Positions 1-10,449 are shown, counted from the first letter of the stretch. The stretch is 64,000 bases of DNA from Pandoraea pneumonica (GCF_902459645.1 NZ_CABPSK010000006.1:62001-126000), one strand, 5' to 3'. The notes: generated by a model from the sequence alone, not told the origin. Program-made: numbers and translations.

Positions 1-753
1 CAGGCGCTGGAGATGGTGCACTTGCCGCACGTGGCCGAGCGCTATCCGCGCGAGCTCTCGGGCGGTCAGCAGCAACGTATTGCGCTTGCGCGCTGCATGG
101 TCTACCGGCCGTCGATCATTCTGATGGACGAGCCGCTGGGGGCGCTCGACAAGAAGCTGCGCGATCACATGCAGCTCGAAATCAAGCGCATTCACCGCGA
201 GTTGGGCACGACCATCGTGTACGTGACCCACGATCAGGAAGAGGCGATGACGATGTCCGATCGCATCTGCCTGATGAATGCGGGCGAGATCGCGCAATTG
301 GGCACGCCCGACGATTTGTACTTCCGTCCGAAGAGTGTGTTCGTGGCCGACTTCCTCGGCGAATCGAACTTGCTCGATGCAACCGTGCTCGATCGCAGCG
401 GCGATCAGGTGCGCGTGGCGATGGCCGGTGTCGAAGGTGGCGCGGCGATGGTCTACGACCCGCAAGTCGAGCGCGGCAAGCCCGTGAAGCTGATGTTGCG
501 TCCGCAGAACCTGCACGTGCACGACGGTGCTGCGAGCGCCGACGGCGTGGCGACGATCTCGGCGAAGCTGACCGACATCATGGTCACGGGCGGCATGACC
601 AAGCTGTACCTGCAATCGCAGGCGACGGGCACGGACGCGAGCAAATCGCTGATCGCGGCCTTCCCGACGCATCGCCGCGGCAACCGCTTCGAGATCGGGC
701 AGACGCTCGGCCTCGCGTGGCGTGCCGACGATGCCGTGGCCATTGCGGGGTAA
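1..753 (+). CDS. ABC transporter ATP-binding protein, C-terminal part (PotA-like)
   Basis: Nucleotide-binding subunit of an importer for polyamine- or opine-type solutes, acting on the cytoplasmic face of the inner membrane. The reading frame is open from base 1, so the Walker A part lies outside the window. Visible are the signature LSGGQQQR, Walker B (IILMDEP), the D-loop and the H-loop region VTHDQEEAMTMSDR, followed by a TOBE-like regulatory domain. The stop is 3 nt before the ATG of the permease gene, so they form one operon. Subfamily is inferred from similarity to PotA; the substrate is unknown. Confidence 0.93.
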   Translation, partial: QALEMVHLPHVAERYPRELSGGQQQRIALARCMVYRPSIILMDEPLGALDKKLRDHMQLEIKRIHRELGTTIVYVTHDQEEAMTMSDRICLMNAGEIAQLGTPDDLYFRPKSVFVADFLGESNLLDATVLDRSGDQVRVAMAGVEGGAAMVYDPQVERGKPVKLMLRPQNLHVHDGAASADGVATISAKLTDIMVTGGMTKLYLQSQATGTDASKSLIAAFPTHRRGNRFEIGQTLGLAWRADDAVAIAG

Positions 754-756
754 GTC

Positions 757-2583
757 ATGAGTGCTTCCGCCGTGGTCCGTCCTTCCGTTCCTTCATCGAG
801 CCCCGCGCAGCCCACGCCACGCCGCCCGCGCTGGCGTGCCCGGTTGCGCCCGGTGCTCATGGCCGCGCCGATCGTCATCTTGCTGATGGTGATGCTGGTG
901 TATCCGGTCGGCCAGTTGCTGCTCTTGAGCATTCGCGGCGAAGCGGGCTTCACGCTCGCCGAATATCAGCGTCTGTTCGCCTCGTCGGTGTATATCGAGG
1001 TGCTGCTCATCACGCTGAAGGTGTCGCTCTACACCACCTTCTTCGCGGTGCTTACCGGCTACCCGATTGCCTACCGGCTCTCGACGCTGACCGGTGCGCG
1101 CAAGCAGCGGCTGCTGTTCTGGGTGCTGCTGTCGTTCTGGACGAGTTTTCTCGTGCGCACGTTCGCGTGGGTGGTGCTGCTCGGCCGTAACGGCGTGGTC
1201 AATCGCACGCTGATGGATCTGGGCATCATCGACGCGCCGCTCTCGCTGCTCTACAACTTCCCCGCCGTGATCGTCGGCATGGTGCATGCGCTTATGCCGC
1301 TGGCCGTGCTCACTATGCTCTCCGTGATGGAGAACATCGACCGCCGTCTGCCGAGTGCCGCCTCGACGCTGGGTGCGCGTCCGGGCACGGTGTTCTGGCG
1401 CGTGTATTTCCCGTTGTCGCTGCCCGGCGTGGCGGCCGGTGCGCTGATGGTGTTCGTCACGTCGATCGGCTTCTTCATTACGCCGACGCTGCTGGGCGGG
1501 CGTCACGAGACGATGATTACGCAGCTCATCATCGATCAGGTGATGCAGGCACTCAACTGGGGCTTTGCAGGGGCGATTTCGGTCTTGCTGTTGGCCGTGG
1601 TGCTCGTGGTGTTCTTCATCTACGACCGCATGGTGGGGCTCTCGACGATGGCTGGCGGTGCGGGCGACGCGAAGCAGGGCAAGCGCCGTGGCGGCTGGAC
1701 GCGCGTGCTGGGCGAGACCGTGTTGGCAGCGCTCGGCAATGTGACCGATCTGGTCTTGCGTGCGTTGCCGCGCAGCCGTCGTGCGCAAGGCGATGGACTG
1801 GCATTGCGTGGCGTGGTGTTCCTGCTGATCGTGTTCTTGGCCGCACCGGCCATGCTGATGATTCCGATCTCGTTCGATTCGGCGTCGGGTTTGTCGTGGC
1901 CGCCCAAGGGCTTCTCGTTGCAGTGGTACCAGATGATCTGGGAATCGCCGCTGTGGATGCAGGCGATCACGCGCTCGATGCTGGTCGGTATCGGCGCTGG
2001 GTTGCTGTCGATGCTGATCGGCACGCCTGCGGCGTTCCTGCTGGTGCGCGGCGGCATGCGAGGCAAGGCGGGCATGTTGGCATTCGTGCTGGCGCCGATC
2101 GTCGTGCCGCGCATGATTCTGGCGGTGGGCGTTTTCTACTTCTTTGCCAAGATAGGGCTGGTGGGATCGAGCATCGGCTTGACCATCGCACACACCGTCG
2201 TGGCCGTGCCGTATGTCGTCATCACGATGATGGCCGTGCTGCGTAACTACGACACTCGTCTCGATCTGGCCGCGTACAGCTTGGGCGCACGCCCTTGGGC
2301 GACGCTGCGCCGTGTGACGTTCCCGATTCTGGGGGCGGGCTTGCTGTCTTCGTTCCTGTTCGCGTTCGCCACGTCGTTCGACGAGCTCACGATTGCCCTG
2401 TTTAGCTCGGGCGGTTTGTCGACCACCTTGCCCAAGCAGTTCTGGGACGAAATCACGATGCAGATTTCGCCGGTGATTGCCGCCGTCTCGACCTGTCTGT
2501 TCCTTTTCATTGCCGCACTGATCTGGGTGGCCGAACGGTTGCGCCGTCGCAGTCTGACGACGGCACCGGCCGAGGCCGCCTGA
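757..2583 (+). CDS. ABC transporter permease with two fused permease domains
   Basis: A 608-residue inner-membrane protein made of two binding-protein-dependent permease domains in tandem, residues about 25-290 and 345-600, joined by a basic hydrophilic linker near residues 295-335. Each half carries the typical EAA-type cytoplasmic loop (ASTLGARPGTVFWRV in the first, AYSLGARPWATLRRV in the second). In the PotB/PotC scheme these halves are separate proteins. It starts 3 nt after the ATPase gene. The solute-binding protein is presumably upstream, outside the window. Confidence 0.93.
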   Translation: MSASAVVRPSVPSSSPAQPTPRRPRWRARLRPVLMAAPIVILLMVMLVYPVGQLLLLSIRGEAGFTLAEYQRLFASSVYIEVLLITLKVSLYTTFFAVLTGYPIAYRLSTLTGARKQRLLFWVLLSFWTSFLVRTFAWVVLLGRNGVVNRTLMDLGIIDAPLSLLYNFPAVIVGMVHALMPLAVLTMLSVMENIDRRLPSAASTLGARPGTVFWRVYFPLSLPGVAAGALMVFVTSIGFFITPTLLGGRHETMITQLIIDQVMQALNWGFAGAISVLLLAVVLVVFFIYDRMVGLSTMAGGAGDAKQGKRRGGWTRVLGETVLAALGNVTDLVLRALPRSRRAQGDGLALRGVVFLLIVFLAAPAMLMIPISFDSASGLSWPPKGFSLQWYQMIWESPLWMQAITRSMLVGIGAGLLSMLIGTPAAFLLVRGGMRGKAGMLAFVLAPIVVPRMILAVGVFYFFAKIGLVGSSIGLTIAHTVVAVPYVVITMMAVLRNYDTRLDLAAYSLGARPWATLRRVTFPILGAGLLSSFLFAFATSFDELTIALFSSGGLSTTLPKQFWDEITMQISPVIAAVSTCLFLFIAALIWVAERLRRRSLTTAPAEAA

Positions 2584-2658
2584 TGGGTTGACGAGGCGTC
2601 GTGACCGACGCCTAGCCGATACCTGACAGATTGCACCGATTGATCCGATTCACGCTTG

Positions 2659-3579
2659 ATGGACGTAAAACTCATGCTTCGCTCTGCACAACTCAAAGGC
2701 ATCTTGCCGGCCATTCCCACGCCGGTGCATGCCGACGACACGATTCACATGGACGCTGCGCGCGCGTTGCTGCGCTACCTGCTGGGGCAGGGCATCGACG
2801 GCGTCGTGCCGCTGGGTGGTACCGGCGAGTACGGTGCGCTCTCGCGCGCTGAGCGTGTGCGCATGGCCGAACTCACGGCGCAGGAAGTCGAAGGCCGCGA
2901 CGTGCCGGTGATTGCAGGGGTGCTCGATCCCGGCTATCACGACGCGATTGCCGCTGGTCGCGACTTCGCCGCTGCGGGTGCCGACGGCCTGCTCGTGCTC
3001 ACGCCGTACTACACCAACCCGACGCAAGCCGGTATTCGCGACTACTTCCTGCGCTATGCCGACGAATCGCCGGTGCCGATTCTGATCTACGAGATTCCGT
3101 ATCGCACCCGTATCGCCATCGCCCCCGAAGTGCTGCATGAGCTCTCGCGTCACGAGAACATCATCGGTATGAAGGCGTGCAACACCGACATGTGGCACTT
3201 CCTGCGCACGGTGGCCGGTGTGGACGAGTCGTTTGCTGTGTTGAGCGGCGAAGACACGCTGTTCCCGCTGCATGTGGCGGCGGGCGCGCGCGGCGGCATC
3301 GTCGTGACGGCCTCGCTATTGCCGACGGCATGGCAACGCATCTTCGCGCTGGCGTCCGAAGGCAAGACGGCCGAGGCACTGGCGCTGCATCGTTCGCTGA
3401 TTCCGCTGATGAATCTCGCATTTGCCGAGACGAACCCGGGGCCGATGAAGTCGGTGATGGATCTGATCGGTGTCGACGCGCCTGCGATGCTCGCACCGCT
3501 CGTGTCCGCCGCACCGGCCTTGTCGGCCGAGTTGCGCACGGAACTGACGAAGCAACTCGCGATTTTCGAAGGGCGTTGA
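2659..3579 (+). CDS. Dihydrodipicolinate synthase/N-acetylneuraminate lyase family protein
   Basis: A 306-residue class I aldolase-fold enzyme of the DapA/NanA family. The N-terminal PAIPTPV and the GTGEYGALS segment match the pyruvate-binding loop, and the Lys in GMKACN is the expected Schiff-base residue. It follows the ABC transporter by about 75 nt on the same strand. This suggests a catabolic lyase or dehydratase acting on an imported sugar-acid or amino-acid derivative rather than lysine biosynthesis. TTG at 2656 directly precedes the chosen ATG, and ATG 2674 is another possible start. True substrate unknown. Confidence 0.87.
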   Translation: MDVKLMLRSAQLKGILPAIPTPVHADDTIHMDAARALLRYLLGQGIDGVVPLGGTGEYGALSRAERVRMAELTAQEVEGRDVPVIAGVLDPGYHDAIAAGRDFAAAGADGLLVLTPYYTNPTQAGIRDYFLRYADESPVPILIYEIPYRTRIAIAPEVLHELSRHENIIGMKACNTDMWHFLRTVAGVDESFAVLSGEDTLFPLHVAAGARGGIVVTASLLPTAWQRIFALASEGKTAEALALHRSLIPLMNLAFAETNPGPMKSVMDLIGVDAPAMLAPLVSAAPALSAELRTELTKQLAIFEGR

Positions 3580-3679
3580 TTCACTGCACCGGCTGACGTC
3601 GCGGTAGGTCACGCGCCGTCAACTGGGGTGATCGACGTGGACGCTTTCGGCGTCTCACGGACCGAGTGACGAGAACGCG

Positions 3680-4558
3680 TTAGCGCCGGAACGTCGACAG
3701 CCGCGACTTCGAGATCGAGGTTGCGGCCACTTGAATGTGCGGGGCGAGTTCGGATTCGACACGTTCACGCGACCAGCGCGAGGTCGGCACCGAGATGTTG
3801 ATGGCCGCGACCGCGTGACCGTCGTGATCGGTGATCGGGGCGGCGACGGAGATGTCGCCCATCACAGTTTCGTTCTCGACGATGGCGTAGCCGCGGCGCG
3901 CAGTGAGCGCAATGCGGTCGAGCAGCTTGCGCTCGTCGGTCAACGTGTACGGCGTCATCGGTTCGAGCGACGTGCTGGCGAGTATTTCGCGCACGCGCGG
4001 TTCCGGCAGACGGGAGAGGATGGCAATGCCAGACGCCGTGAACATGGCAGGCAAGCGGGCGCCCACCACGATGTCGATGTTCACCAGATGCTGACCGGGG
4101 AAGCGCGCGACGAACACGATTTCGTGGCCGTCGAGCTCTTGCAGGTTGGTCGTCTCGCCCACACGGCGGCTGATGTCGAGCAGATACGGCGACGCCTTGT
4201 CGACGAGTTCGTTCGCGCGAATGTAGTTGTACGAGAACTGCAACACCTTGGTCGTCAGGCCGTAGGTGCGGGTCTCGGGCACACGGAAGAGGTAGCCCAG
4301 CGCTTCGAGCGTATGCACCACGCGTTGCGTGGCGCTGCGGTCCAGATCGGCGGCTTTGGCAATGTCGCTGAGCGTCATGTAACGCGCCGGGCCGTCGAAG
4401 GCGTGCAGCACCTGAAATGTCTTCTCGGTCGAGCCGATGAACAGCGACGAGCGCGTGGCGTCTCGCTCGGGTTTGGCGGCGGACGTGGCAGGCGTTGCAA
4501 CGGAAGAAGCGGCAGTGTCGTCGGTGCGACGGGACGACCGGGCGGGTAAGCGCGGCAT
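3680..4558 (-). CDS. IclR family transcriptional regulator
   Basis: A 292-residue regulator with a winged helix at about residues 45-110 (KTFQVLHAF ... LSDIAKAADLDRS ... VHTLEALGYL) and the C-terminal IclR effector domain. The start at MPRLPARSS is preferred. The longer frame to 4606 would add only an Asn/His/Thr-rich stretch translated from ATTGT repeats that look like promoter DNA. It is divergent from the alpha-hydroxy-acid dehydrogenase gene and convergent with the DapA-family gene, so it probably controls one or both. Effector unknown. Confidence 0.9.
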   Translation of the reverse strand: MPRLPARSSRRTDDTAASSVATPATSAAKPERDATRSSLFIGSTEKTFQVLHAFDGPARYMTLSDIAKAADLDRSATQRVVHTLEALGYLFRVPETRTYGLTTKVLQFSYNYIRANELVDKASPYLLDISRRVGETTNLQELDGHEIVFVARFPGQHLVNIDIVVGARLPAMFTASGIAILSRLPEPRVREILASTSLEPMTPYTLTDERKLLDRIALTARRGYAIVENETVMGDISVAAPITDHDGHAVAAINISVPTSRWSRERVESELAPHIQVAATSISKSRLSTFRR

Positions 4559-4579
4559 GAGCGGTTCGTGAGTGTTCGT

Positions 4580-4611
4580 ATTGTAATGATTGTGATTGTA
4601 ATGCAATTGTT
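4580..4611. promoter_or_regulatory. ATTGT-rich repeats between IclR and dehydrogenase genes
   Basis: ATTGTAATG occurs at 4580-4588 and again at 4595-4603, with further ATTGTG (4589) and ATTGTT (4606) copies. The stretch is AT-rich in a GC-rich neighbourhood and lies between divergent genes. This is the expected place for the promoter and an IclR operator. The function is inferred. Confidence 0.5.
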
Positions 4612-4641
4612 TGTGCGCAAGTCATGAGAATAGGGGGAGCG

Positions 4642-5817
4642 ATGGGCGCGTTGTCGTGCGTGGACGATTACCGGAGTGCCGCGCAGCGGCGGTTGTCGAA
4701 GCTGGCGTTCGACTATCTGGAGGGCGGGGCGGAGGATGGTCATGCGCTGCGCCGCAATCGCGATGCCTTCGCGCAATGGGGCTTTTGCCCGCGGGTGCTT
4801 ACCGATACGTCGCAAGTCTCCAGTAGCACATCGTTTTGGGGACGTGAGGCTGCTGCGCCGATGGCGGTCGGTCCCACAGGGTTGAATGGCTTGTTCTGGC
4901 CGCGTGCGGACGAACTGCTCGCGCGGGCGGCGGCTGACGCCGGTTTGCCGTTTGTGTTGTCGACGGCATCGACCTCGCTGCTCGAAGACGTGCGTGCGGC
5001 GGCGCCCGAGGGCGAGATGTGGCTGCAACTCTATGTGCAGCAAGACCGCAGCATTGCCGAGAGCATGATGCGGCGCGCGCGCGAAGCGGGTTTTCGCACG
5101 CTATTGCTGACCGTCGACACCCCCGTGCACGGCAAGCGCGATCACGACACGCGCAACGGCTTCAAACTGCCGCTGCGCTTCACGCCCAAGCTGGTGGCCG
5201 ACTGCATGCGGCATCCCCACTGGAGCTGGCAGATGATGACGAATGGCGCGCCGCAACTGCGCAACATCGCCAAGAGTGTGGGCGAGCGGGCCGATCTGGC
5301 GCGCCACGCCGCGATGCTCAGCCGCCAGATGGACTTGTCGCTCGGTTGGGACGATCTGGCGTGGGTGCGGCGTCATTGGCCGGGCGAAGTGCTCGTCAAA
5401 GGCATTCTGACGGCCGACGACGCGAAGCTGGCCCAAGCCCATGGCGCTGACGGCATCGTGGTGTCGAACCACGGTGGCCGCCAATTGGGCAACACGCTGG
5501 CACCGATTGAAGCGCTCACGCAAATCGTCGATGCGGTGAACGGGCGCGGTCCGTCGCTGGACGTTTTCGTCGATGGCGGCGTGCGGCGCGGTGCCGATGT
5601 GGCCAAGGCGGTGGCGCTAGGCGCGAAAGGGGTACTGCTCGGGCGTGCGCCGTTGTATGGCGTGGCGGCACGCGGCGGGGCGGGCGTGGCCGAGGTGCTG
5701 GCGTTGTTGCTGGGCGAGTTGCGCACTACGATGCAATTGCTGGGTTGTGCGCAGGTTGGCGCGCTCACGCCGCAGTGCGTGGCCCGGCTGCCGGCCCTTG
5801 GGGCAAACCCGCTATAA
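4642..5817 (+). CDS. FMN-dependent alpha-hydroxy-acid dehydrogenase (LldD/MdlB family)
   Basis: A 391-residue TIM-barrel flavoenzyme that oxidises 2-hydroxy acids (lactate, mandelate or glycolate type) to 2-oxo acids. The N-terminal VDDYR...AFDYLEGGAEDG is family-typical. The active-site His and Arg are in SNHGGRQLG, and the FMN phosphate site is near DGGVRRGAD and GAKGVLLGR. ATG 4642 is preferred over 4624 because AGGGGGA (4632-4638) precedes it and the length before VDDYR fits the family. Substrate specificity is not determined. Likely controlled by the divergent IclR gene. Confidence 0.9.
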   Translation: MGALSCVDDYRSAAQRRLSKLAFDYLEGGAEDGHALRRNRDAFAQWGFCPRVLTDTSQVSSSTSFWGREAAAPMAVGPTGLNGLFWPRADELLARAAADAGLPFVLSTASTSLLEDVRAAAPEGEMWLQLYVQQDRSIAESMMRRAREAGFRTLLLTVDTPVHGKRDHDTRNGFKLPLRFTPKLVADCMRHPHWSWQMMTNGAPQLRNIAKSVGERADLARHAAMLSRQMDLSLGWDDLAWVRRHWPGEVLVKGILTADDAKLAQAHGADGIVVSNHGGRQLGNTLAPIEALTQIVDAVNGRGPSLDVFVDGGVRRGADVAKAVALGAKGVLLGRAPLYGVAARGGAGVAEVLALLLGELRTTMQLLGCAQVGALTPQCVARLPALGANPL

Positions 5818-5818
5818 T
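5813..5818 (+). promoter_or_regulatory. Putative -10 element for ppa
   Basis: A perfect TATAAT overlaps the TAA stop (5815-5817) of the preceding gene. It lies about 100 nt before the ppa ATG. No good -35 hexamer is visible at 16-18 nt spacing, so this is only a candidate. Confidence 0.4.
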
Positions 5819-5919
5819 GTTCCGCGCCCGAATACCCTCGGGCGGCGCGGCATCCGGCAGGTGAGCGGGGGAGCGCGCCGCACGGCGGTATGCCATCTTT
5901 CATACACAGGAACGTCATC

Positions 5920-6447
5920 ATGAGCTTCAACCACGTGCCGGCCGGCAAGGATATCCCCAACGATTTCAACGTCATCATCGAGATCCCGGCGCAAAGCGAC
6001 CCGGTGAAGTACGAAGCTGACAAGGACCTGGGCCTGCTGGTCGTCGACCGCTTCATCGGCACGGGCATGCGTTACCCGGCCAACTACGGTTTCATTCCGC
6101 AAACGCTGGCTGGCGACGGCGACCCCGTCGACGCGTTGGTTGTGACGCCGTTCCCGCTGCTGGCTGGCTCGGTCGTGCGTTGCCGCGCGCTGGGCATGCT
6201 CAACATGACCGACGAGTCGGGCGTGGACGCAAAGCTGGTGGTCGTGCCGGTCGACAAGATCTGCCCGATGACCGCGCACATGAAGTCGATCGACGACGTG
6301 CCGGGCTATCTGAAAGACCAGATCAAGCACTTCTTCGAGAACTACAAGGCGCTCGAGAAAGGCAAGTGGGTCAAGATCGAAGGCTGGGAAGGCATCGAAG
6401 CCGCCCACAAGGAAATCGTCGAAGGCGTGGCCAACGCCAAGAAGTAA
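5920..6447 (+). CDS. ppa: Inorganic pyrophosphatase
   Basis: A 175-residue family I soluble pyrophosphatase that hydrolyses PPi to phosphate in the cytoplasm. The signature DGDPVDALV (metal-binding aspartates) and NYGFIPQTLAGDGD are present, and length is normal for bacterial enzymes. The start at MSFNHVPAG fits the family; an in-frame upstream ATG at 5890 would add 10 atypical residues. CAGGA precedes the start. A strong terminator follows. Confidence 0.97.
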   Translation: MSFNHVPAGKDIPNDFNVIIEIPAQSDPVKYEADKDLGLLVVDRFIGTGMRYPANYGFIPQTLAGDGDPVDALVVTPFPLLAGSVVRCRALGMLNMTDESGVDAKLVVVPVDKICPMTAHMKSIDDVPGYLKDQIKHFFENYKALEKGKWVKIEGWEGIEAAHKEIVEGVANAKK

Positions 6448-6495
6448 GCGGCGTTTGCGCTTACGGCGTCTTGGCTGCGGCCATGACGCCATCGA

Positions 6496-6521
6496 AACCC
6501 GGCATCTTTGCCGGGTTTTTT
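6496..6521 (+). terminator. Rho-independent terminator after ppa
   Basis: CCCGGC (6498-6503) pairs with GCCGGG (6510-6515) across a 6-nt loop and is followed by six T residues. Confidence 0.88.
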
Positions 6522-6621
6522 GTTGTCTGTCTGAAAGCAACGGCAAGTTCGGCGACAATGACGCACAGTCCGGCAGCGACGTAGCGATGCTTCGCCGGCG
6601 GCTTCACGAACGAGGTGACGG

Positions 6622-7752
6622 GTGAGCAGCGACGTAGTGATTCGGGTAGTGCAATCGATTGAAGACGTGCCGGCCGACCAGTGGAACGCGCTCGCGGGCA
6701 CCAACCCCTTCGTGCAACACGCGTTTTTGCACGCGATGCATACCAGCGGCTGCGCCAGCAAAGGCACCGGTTGGCAGCCCGCGTATCTGCTCATGCACGC
6801 CGCCGACACACTCGTCGGCGCCATGCCGCTCTACGTGAAGTCGCACTCGCGCGGCGAATACGTATTCGATCATGCGTGGGCCGACGCGTTTGCGCGCCAC
6901 GGGCTGCGCTATTACCCCAAGCTGCTTTCCGCCGTGCCGTTCTCGCCCGTGACTGGGCCGCGTTTGCTCGCCCGTACACACGCCGACCGTGTGGCGCTGG
7001 CCCGTGGCGCGATCGCGTTTGCGAAGCAATTGGACGTGTCGTCGATTCACGTGCTCTTCACGCACGAGGACGATCTGGCGGCGCTCACCGAAGCGGGTTA
7101 CATGCTGCGCGAGGGCGTGCAATTCCATTGGGAAAACCGGGACTTCGCCACGTTCGACGATTTTCTTGCGCAGATGAATCAGGAAAAGCGCAAGAAGCTG
7201 AGACAAGACCGCCGGCGCGTGAGCGAAGCGGGCGTGACCTATCGCTGGCTGCGCGGCGCCGATATCGATGACGCGGCGCTCGACTTCTTCTATCAGTGCT
7301 ACGAAAACACCTACCGCGAGCATTGGAACGCGCCGTATCTGTCGCGCGAATTCTTCGGGCAAGTGCATGCCACGATGCCCGATACGCTGCTGCTGGTCAT
7401 GGCGATGCGCGACGACGCGCCGCTCGCCTGCGCCCTCAATGTGGTGACCGGCGACACGATGTTCGGCCGCTACTGGGGCACCACCGATTTCGTCTCCGGG
7501 ATGCACTTCGAGACCTGTTATGCGCAGGGCATCGAGTACTGCATCGTGCATGGACTGAAGAGCTTCGAGGGCGGTGCACAGGGCGTGCATAAGATGTCGC
7601 GGGGCTTGCTGCCCACGCCGACGTGGTCGGCGCACTGGATTGGCGACGCGCGGTTTGCCGATGCGATTGCCGAGTTTCTCGACGCCGAAACCTCGGCGAT
7701 GGACGAGCATATCGGCGAGTTGGAGGCTCACACGCCTTTCAAGCGCGCGTAA
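6622..7752 (+). CDS. FemAB-like/GNAT-fold acyltransferase (DUF482 family)
   Basis: A 376-residue cytoplasmic protein resembling the DUF482 (peptidogalycan) family: N-terminal NPFVQHAFLHAM, LPLYVK-like strand (MPLYVKSHSRGEYVFD), KRKKLRQDRRRV and the C-terminal FEGGAQGVHKMSRGLLP. The family has the double GNAT fold of FemA/FemX transferases, but its reaction is not established. The GTG start is chosen because GAGGTG lies 4 nt upstream and the frame begins cleanly there. It appears monocistronic after the ppa terminator. Confidence 0.85.
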   Translation: MSSDVVIRVVQSIEDVPADQWNALAGTNPFVQHAFLHAMHTSGCASKGTGWQPAYLLMHAADTLVGAMPLYVKSHSRGEYVFDHAWADAFARHGLRYYPKLLSAVPFSPVTGPRLLARTHADRVALARGAIAFAKQLDVSSIHVLFTHEDDLAALTEAGYMLREGVQFHWENRDFATFDDFLAQMNQEKRKKLRQDRRRVSEAGVTYRWLRGADIDDAALDFFYQCYENTYREHWNAPYLSREFFGQVHATMPDTLLLVMAMRDDAPLACALNVVTGDTMFGRYWGTTDFVSGMHFETCYAQGIEYCIVHGLKSFEGGAQGVHKMSRGLLPTPTWSAHWIGDARFADAIAEFLDAETSAMDEHIGELEAHTPFKRA

Positions 7753-7861
7753 TATACTGGCGATCTGACCGCCCGCCGGTCGCGCCGGGCCTGCCTGCAC
7801 AGCGTTGCTGGTCAGTCTGCCCTCGCACCGGCCCACGAGCGATGCATGGGTAGCCGCCGAC

Positions 7862-9973
7862 ATGACCAACCGATTTCTCAATCTCTATAACCACGATTTC
7901 GCACGCGTCGCCGTTGGCGTGCCGCGCTGCCGCGTCGCCGATCCGGCGTACAACGCGCAACAGACCATCGCGCTGGCGCGTGAAGCCGACGCCGAAGGTG
8001 CGGTGCTCGTGGCGTTCCCCGAACTCGGGATTCCCGCTTACAGCTGCGAAGACTTGTTCCAGCAACGCGCGTTGCTCGACGCGTGCAACGCGGCGCTCGC
8101 CGACATCGTTGCCGCGAGCCGGGAACTGGGCGCGGCCCTCATCGTCGGCATGCCGGTGCGCGTGCAACAGCGCTTGTTCAATTGCGCGGTCGTCGTCGCA
8201 CGCGGACGCGTTCACGGCGTGGTGCCCAAGACTTATCTCCCGAATTACAGCGAGTTTTACGAAGCGCGCCAGTTCAACGCGGCGGATGACGCCGGTGTCG
8301 ACACGGTCACGCTGCTGGGCAATGAAGTGCCCTTCGGCAACCTGATTTTCGAAGCCGCCGATCAGCCGCTGCTGCGCTTTCACTGCGAAATTTGCGAAGA
8401 CGTTTGGGTGCCGGTGCCGCCGTCGTCGTTTGCGGCACTCGCGGGTGCGACGGTGCTCGTCAATTTGTCGGCATCGAATGTGGTCGTCGGCAAGTCGGCG
8501 TATCGCCATCAACTCGTCGGTCAGCAGTCGGCGCGTTGTCTCGCCGCGTATCTGTACACGTCGGCCGGGCAGGGCGAGTCGACCACCGATCTCGCATGGG
8601 ACGGGCAAGCGCTGATCTATGAGAACGGCGACATGCTGGCCGAATCGGCTCGCTTTGCCAGCGATTCGCATTTGATTTATGCAGACGTGGATTTGGAGCG
8701 CCTCGCCCGCGAGCGCATGCACCAGACCACGTTTGGCGTGTCGGTGCGCCGCCATGCCGAAGAAGTCGCGCGCTTTCGCACGATCAAGGTCGATGTGACG
8801 ATGCCGCGCGATGCCGAGTTGCCGCTTGCGCGCAATATCGGACGTTTTCCATATGTGCCCGCCGACCCGCGCCTGCGCGACGAGCGCTGCCACGAGGTCT
8901 ACAACATTCAGGTGCAGGCGCTGATGCAGCGTCTCGCGTCGTCGAAGATTCAGAAGGTGGTCATCGGCGTGTCGGGCGGGCTCGATTCGACCCACGCGCT
9001 GCTGGTGTGCGCCAAGGTCATGGACCGTCTGGGGCTGCCGCGTACGAATATCCTCGCCTATACGATGCCGGGGTTCGCGACGAGCGAGCGCACGCTGCGT
9101 CAGGCGCGCGAGTTGATGGAGGCCGTGGGCTGCACGGCGCGCGAGATCGATATCCGCCCGAGCTGCATGCAGATGTTGAAGGACCTCGACCATCCGTTTG
9201 CGAAGGGACAGGAAGTCTACGACGTCACGTTCGAGAATGTGCAGGCGGGCGAGCGCACGAATCACTTGTTCCGTCTGGCGAACCATCTTGGCGCGATTGT
9301 GATCGGCACGGGCGACTTGAGCGAGCTGGCGTTGGGCTGGTGCACGTACGGCGTAGGCGATCACATGTCGCACTACAACGTGAATGCCAGCGTGCCGAAG
9401 ACGCTCATCATGCACCTGGTGCGCTGGGTGGCCGAGACCGGGCAATTGGGTAATTCGGCAGGGCAAACGGCACCGGCGAAAGCGGCCAAAGAAGGTAAGG
9501 AAGCCACGGGCCGTCGCAATGTGCTGATCGACATTCTCGAAACCGAAATCAGCCCGGAACTCGTGCCGGGCAAGGCCAATGGCGCACCGGAACAGCGCAC
9601 CGAGCATTTCATCGGTCCGTACGAATTGCAGGACTTCAACCTGTACTACACGCTGCGTTTTGGCTACGCGCCGCGCAAAGTGGCGTTCCTGTCGTGGAGC
9701 GCATGGCACGACGCGTCGGCCGGAAGGTGGCCGGACGAGGGGCATCTCGCTCACCATGCCTATGACATGGTCGCGATCAAGCGCAACCTTCGCATCTTCC
9801 TCGACCGGTTCTTCCGTACCAGCCAGTTCAAGCGTTCGTGCGTGCCCAACGCGCCGAAGGTCGGCACGGGCGGCTCGCTCTCGCCGCGTGGCGACTGGCG
9901 CGCGCCGAGCGATTCGGAGTCGGTGGTGTGGCTGGCCGATCTGGAGACGGTGCCCGACGATCCGCACGCGTGA
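7862..9973 (+). CDS. nadE: Glutamine-dependent NAD+ synthetase
   Basis: A 703-residue two-domain enzyme that converts deamido-NAD to NAD with glutamine as nitrogen donor. The N-terminal nitrilase-type glutaminase domain (about 10-280) shows the Glu-Lys-Cys triad in [19 protein letters not shown] and [10 protein letters not shown]. The synthetase domain carries the PP-loop SGGLDST near residue 371. The length matches the long Mycobacterium-type NadE rather than the shorter E. coli ammonia form. The start at [13 protein letters not shown] is preferred over the longer frame from 7805. Located just before the PII gene. Confidence 0.95.
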   Translation: MTNRFLNLYNHDFARVAVGVPRCRVADPAYNAQQTIALAREADAEGAVLVAFPELGIPAYSCEDLFQQRALLDACNAALADIVAASRELGAALIVGMPVRVQQRLFNCAVVVARGRVHGVVPKTYLPNYSEFYEARQFNAADDAGVDTVTLLGNEVPFGNLIFEAADQPLLRFHCEICEDVWVPVPPSSFAALAGATVLVNLSASNVVVGKSAYRHQLVGQQSARCLAAYLYTSAGQGESTTDLAWDGQALIYENGDMLAESARFASDSHLIYADVDLERLARERMHQTTFGVSVRRHAEEVARFRTIKVDVTMPRDAELPLARNIGRFPYVPADPRLRDERCHEVYNIQVQALMQRLASSKIQKVVIGVSGGLDSTHALLVCAKVMDRLGLPRTNILAYTMPGFATSERTLRQARELMEAVGCTAREIDIRPSCMQMLKDLDHPFAKGQEVYDVTFENVQAGERTNHLFRLANHLGAIVIGTGDLSELALGWCTYGVGDHMSHYNVNASVPKTLIMHLVRWVAETGQLGNSAGQTAPAKAAKEGKEATGRRNVLIDILETEISPELVPGKANGAPEQRTEHFIGPYELQDFNLYYTLRFGYAPRKVAFLSWSAWHDASAGRWPDEGHLAHHAYDMVAIKRNLRIFLDRFFRTSQFKRSCVPNAPKVGTGGSLSPRGDWRAPSDSESVVWLADLETVPDDPHA

Positions 9974-10015
9974 CGTTGCTGTCATCGGCATGCCGCTGCC
10001 GGACCGGTACAATAG

Positions 10016-10399
<384 letters not shown>

Positions 10400-10449
10400 G
10401 GTCGGCATTGCCGCAGCCTGACTGCGGCAACACCAAGGCAAGATATGAC

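Noticed and set aside
793-2193. 466-codon minus-strand frame
   Set aside because: Antisense to the fused permease gene, with a Gln/His/Arg-rich composition and no domain.
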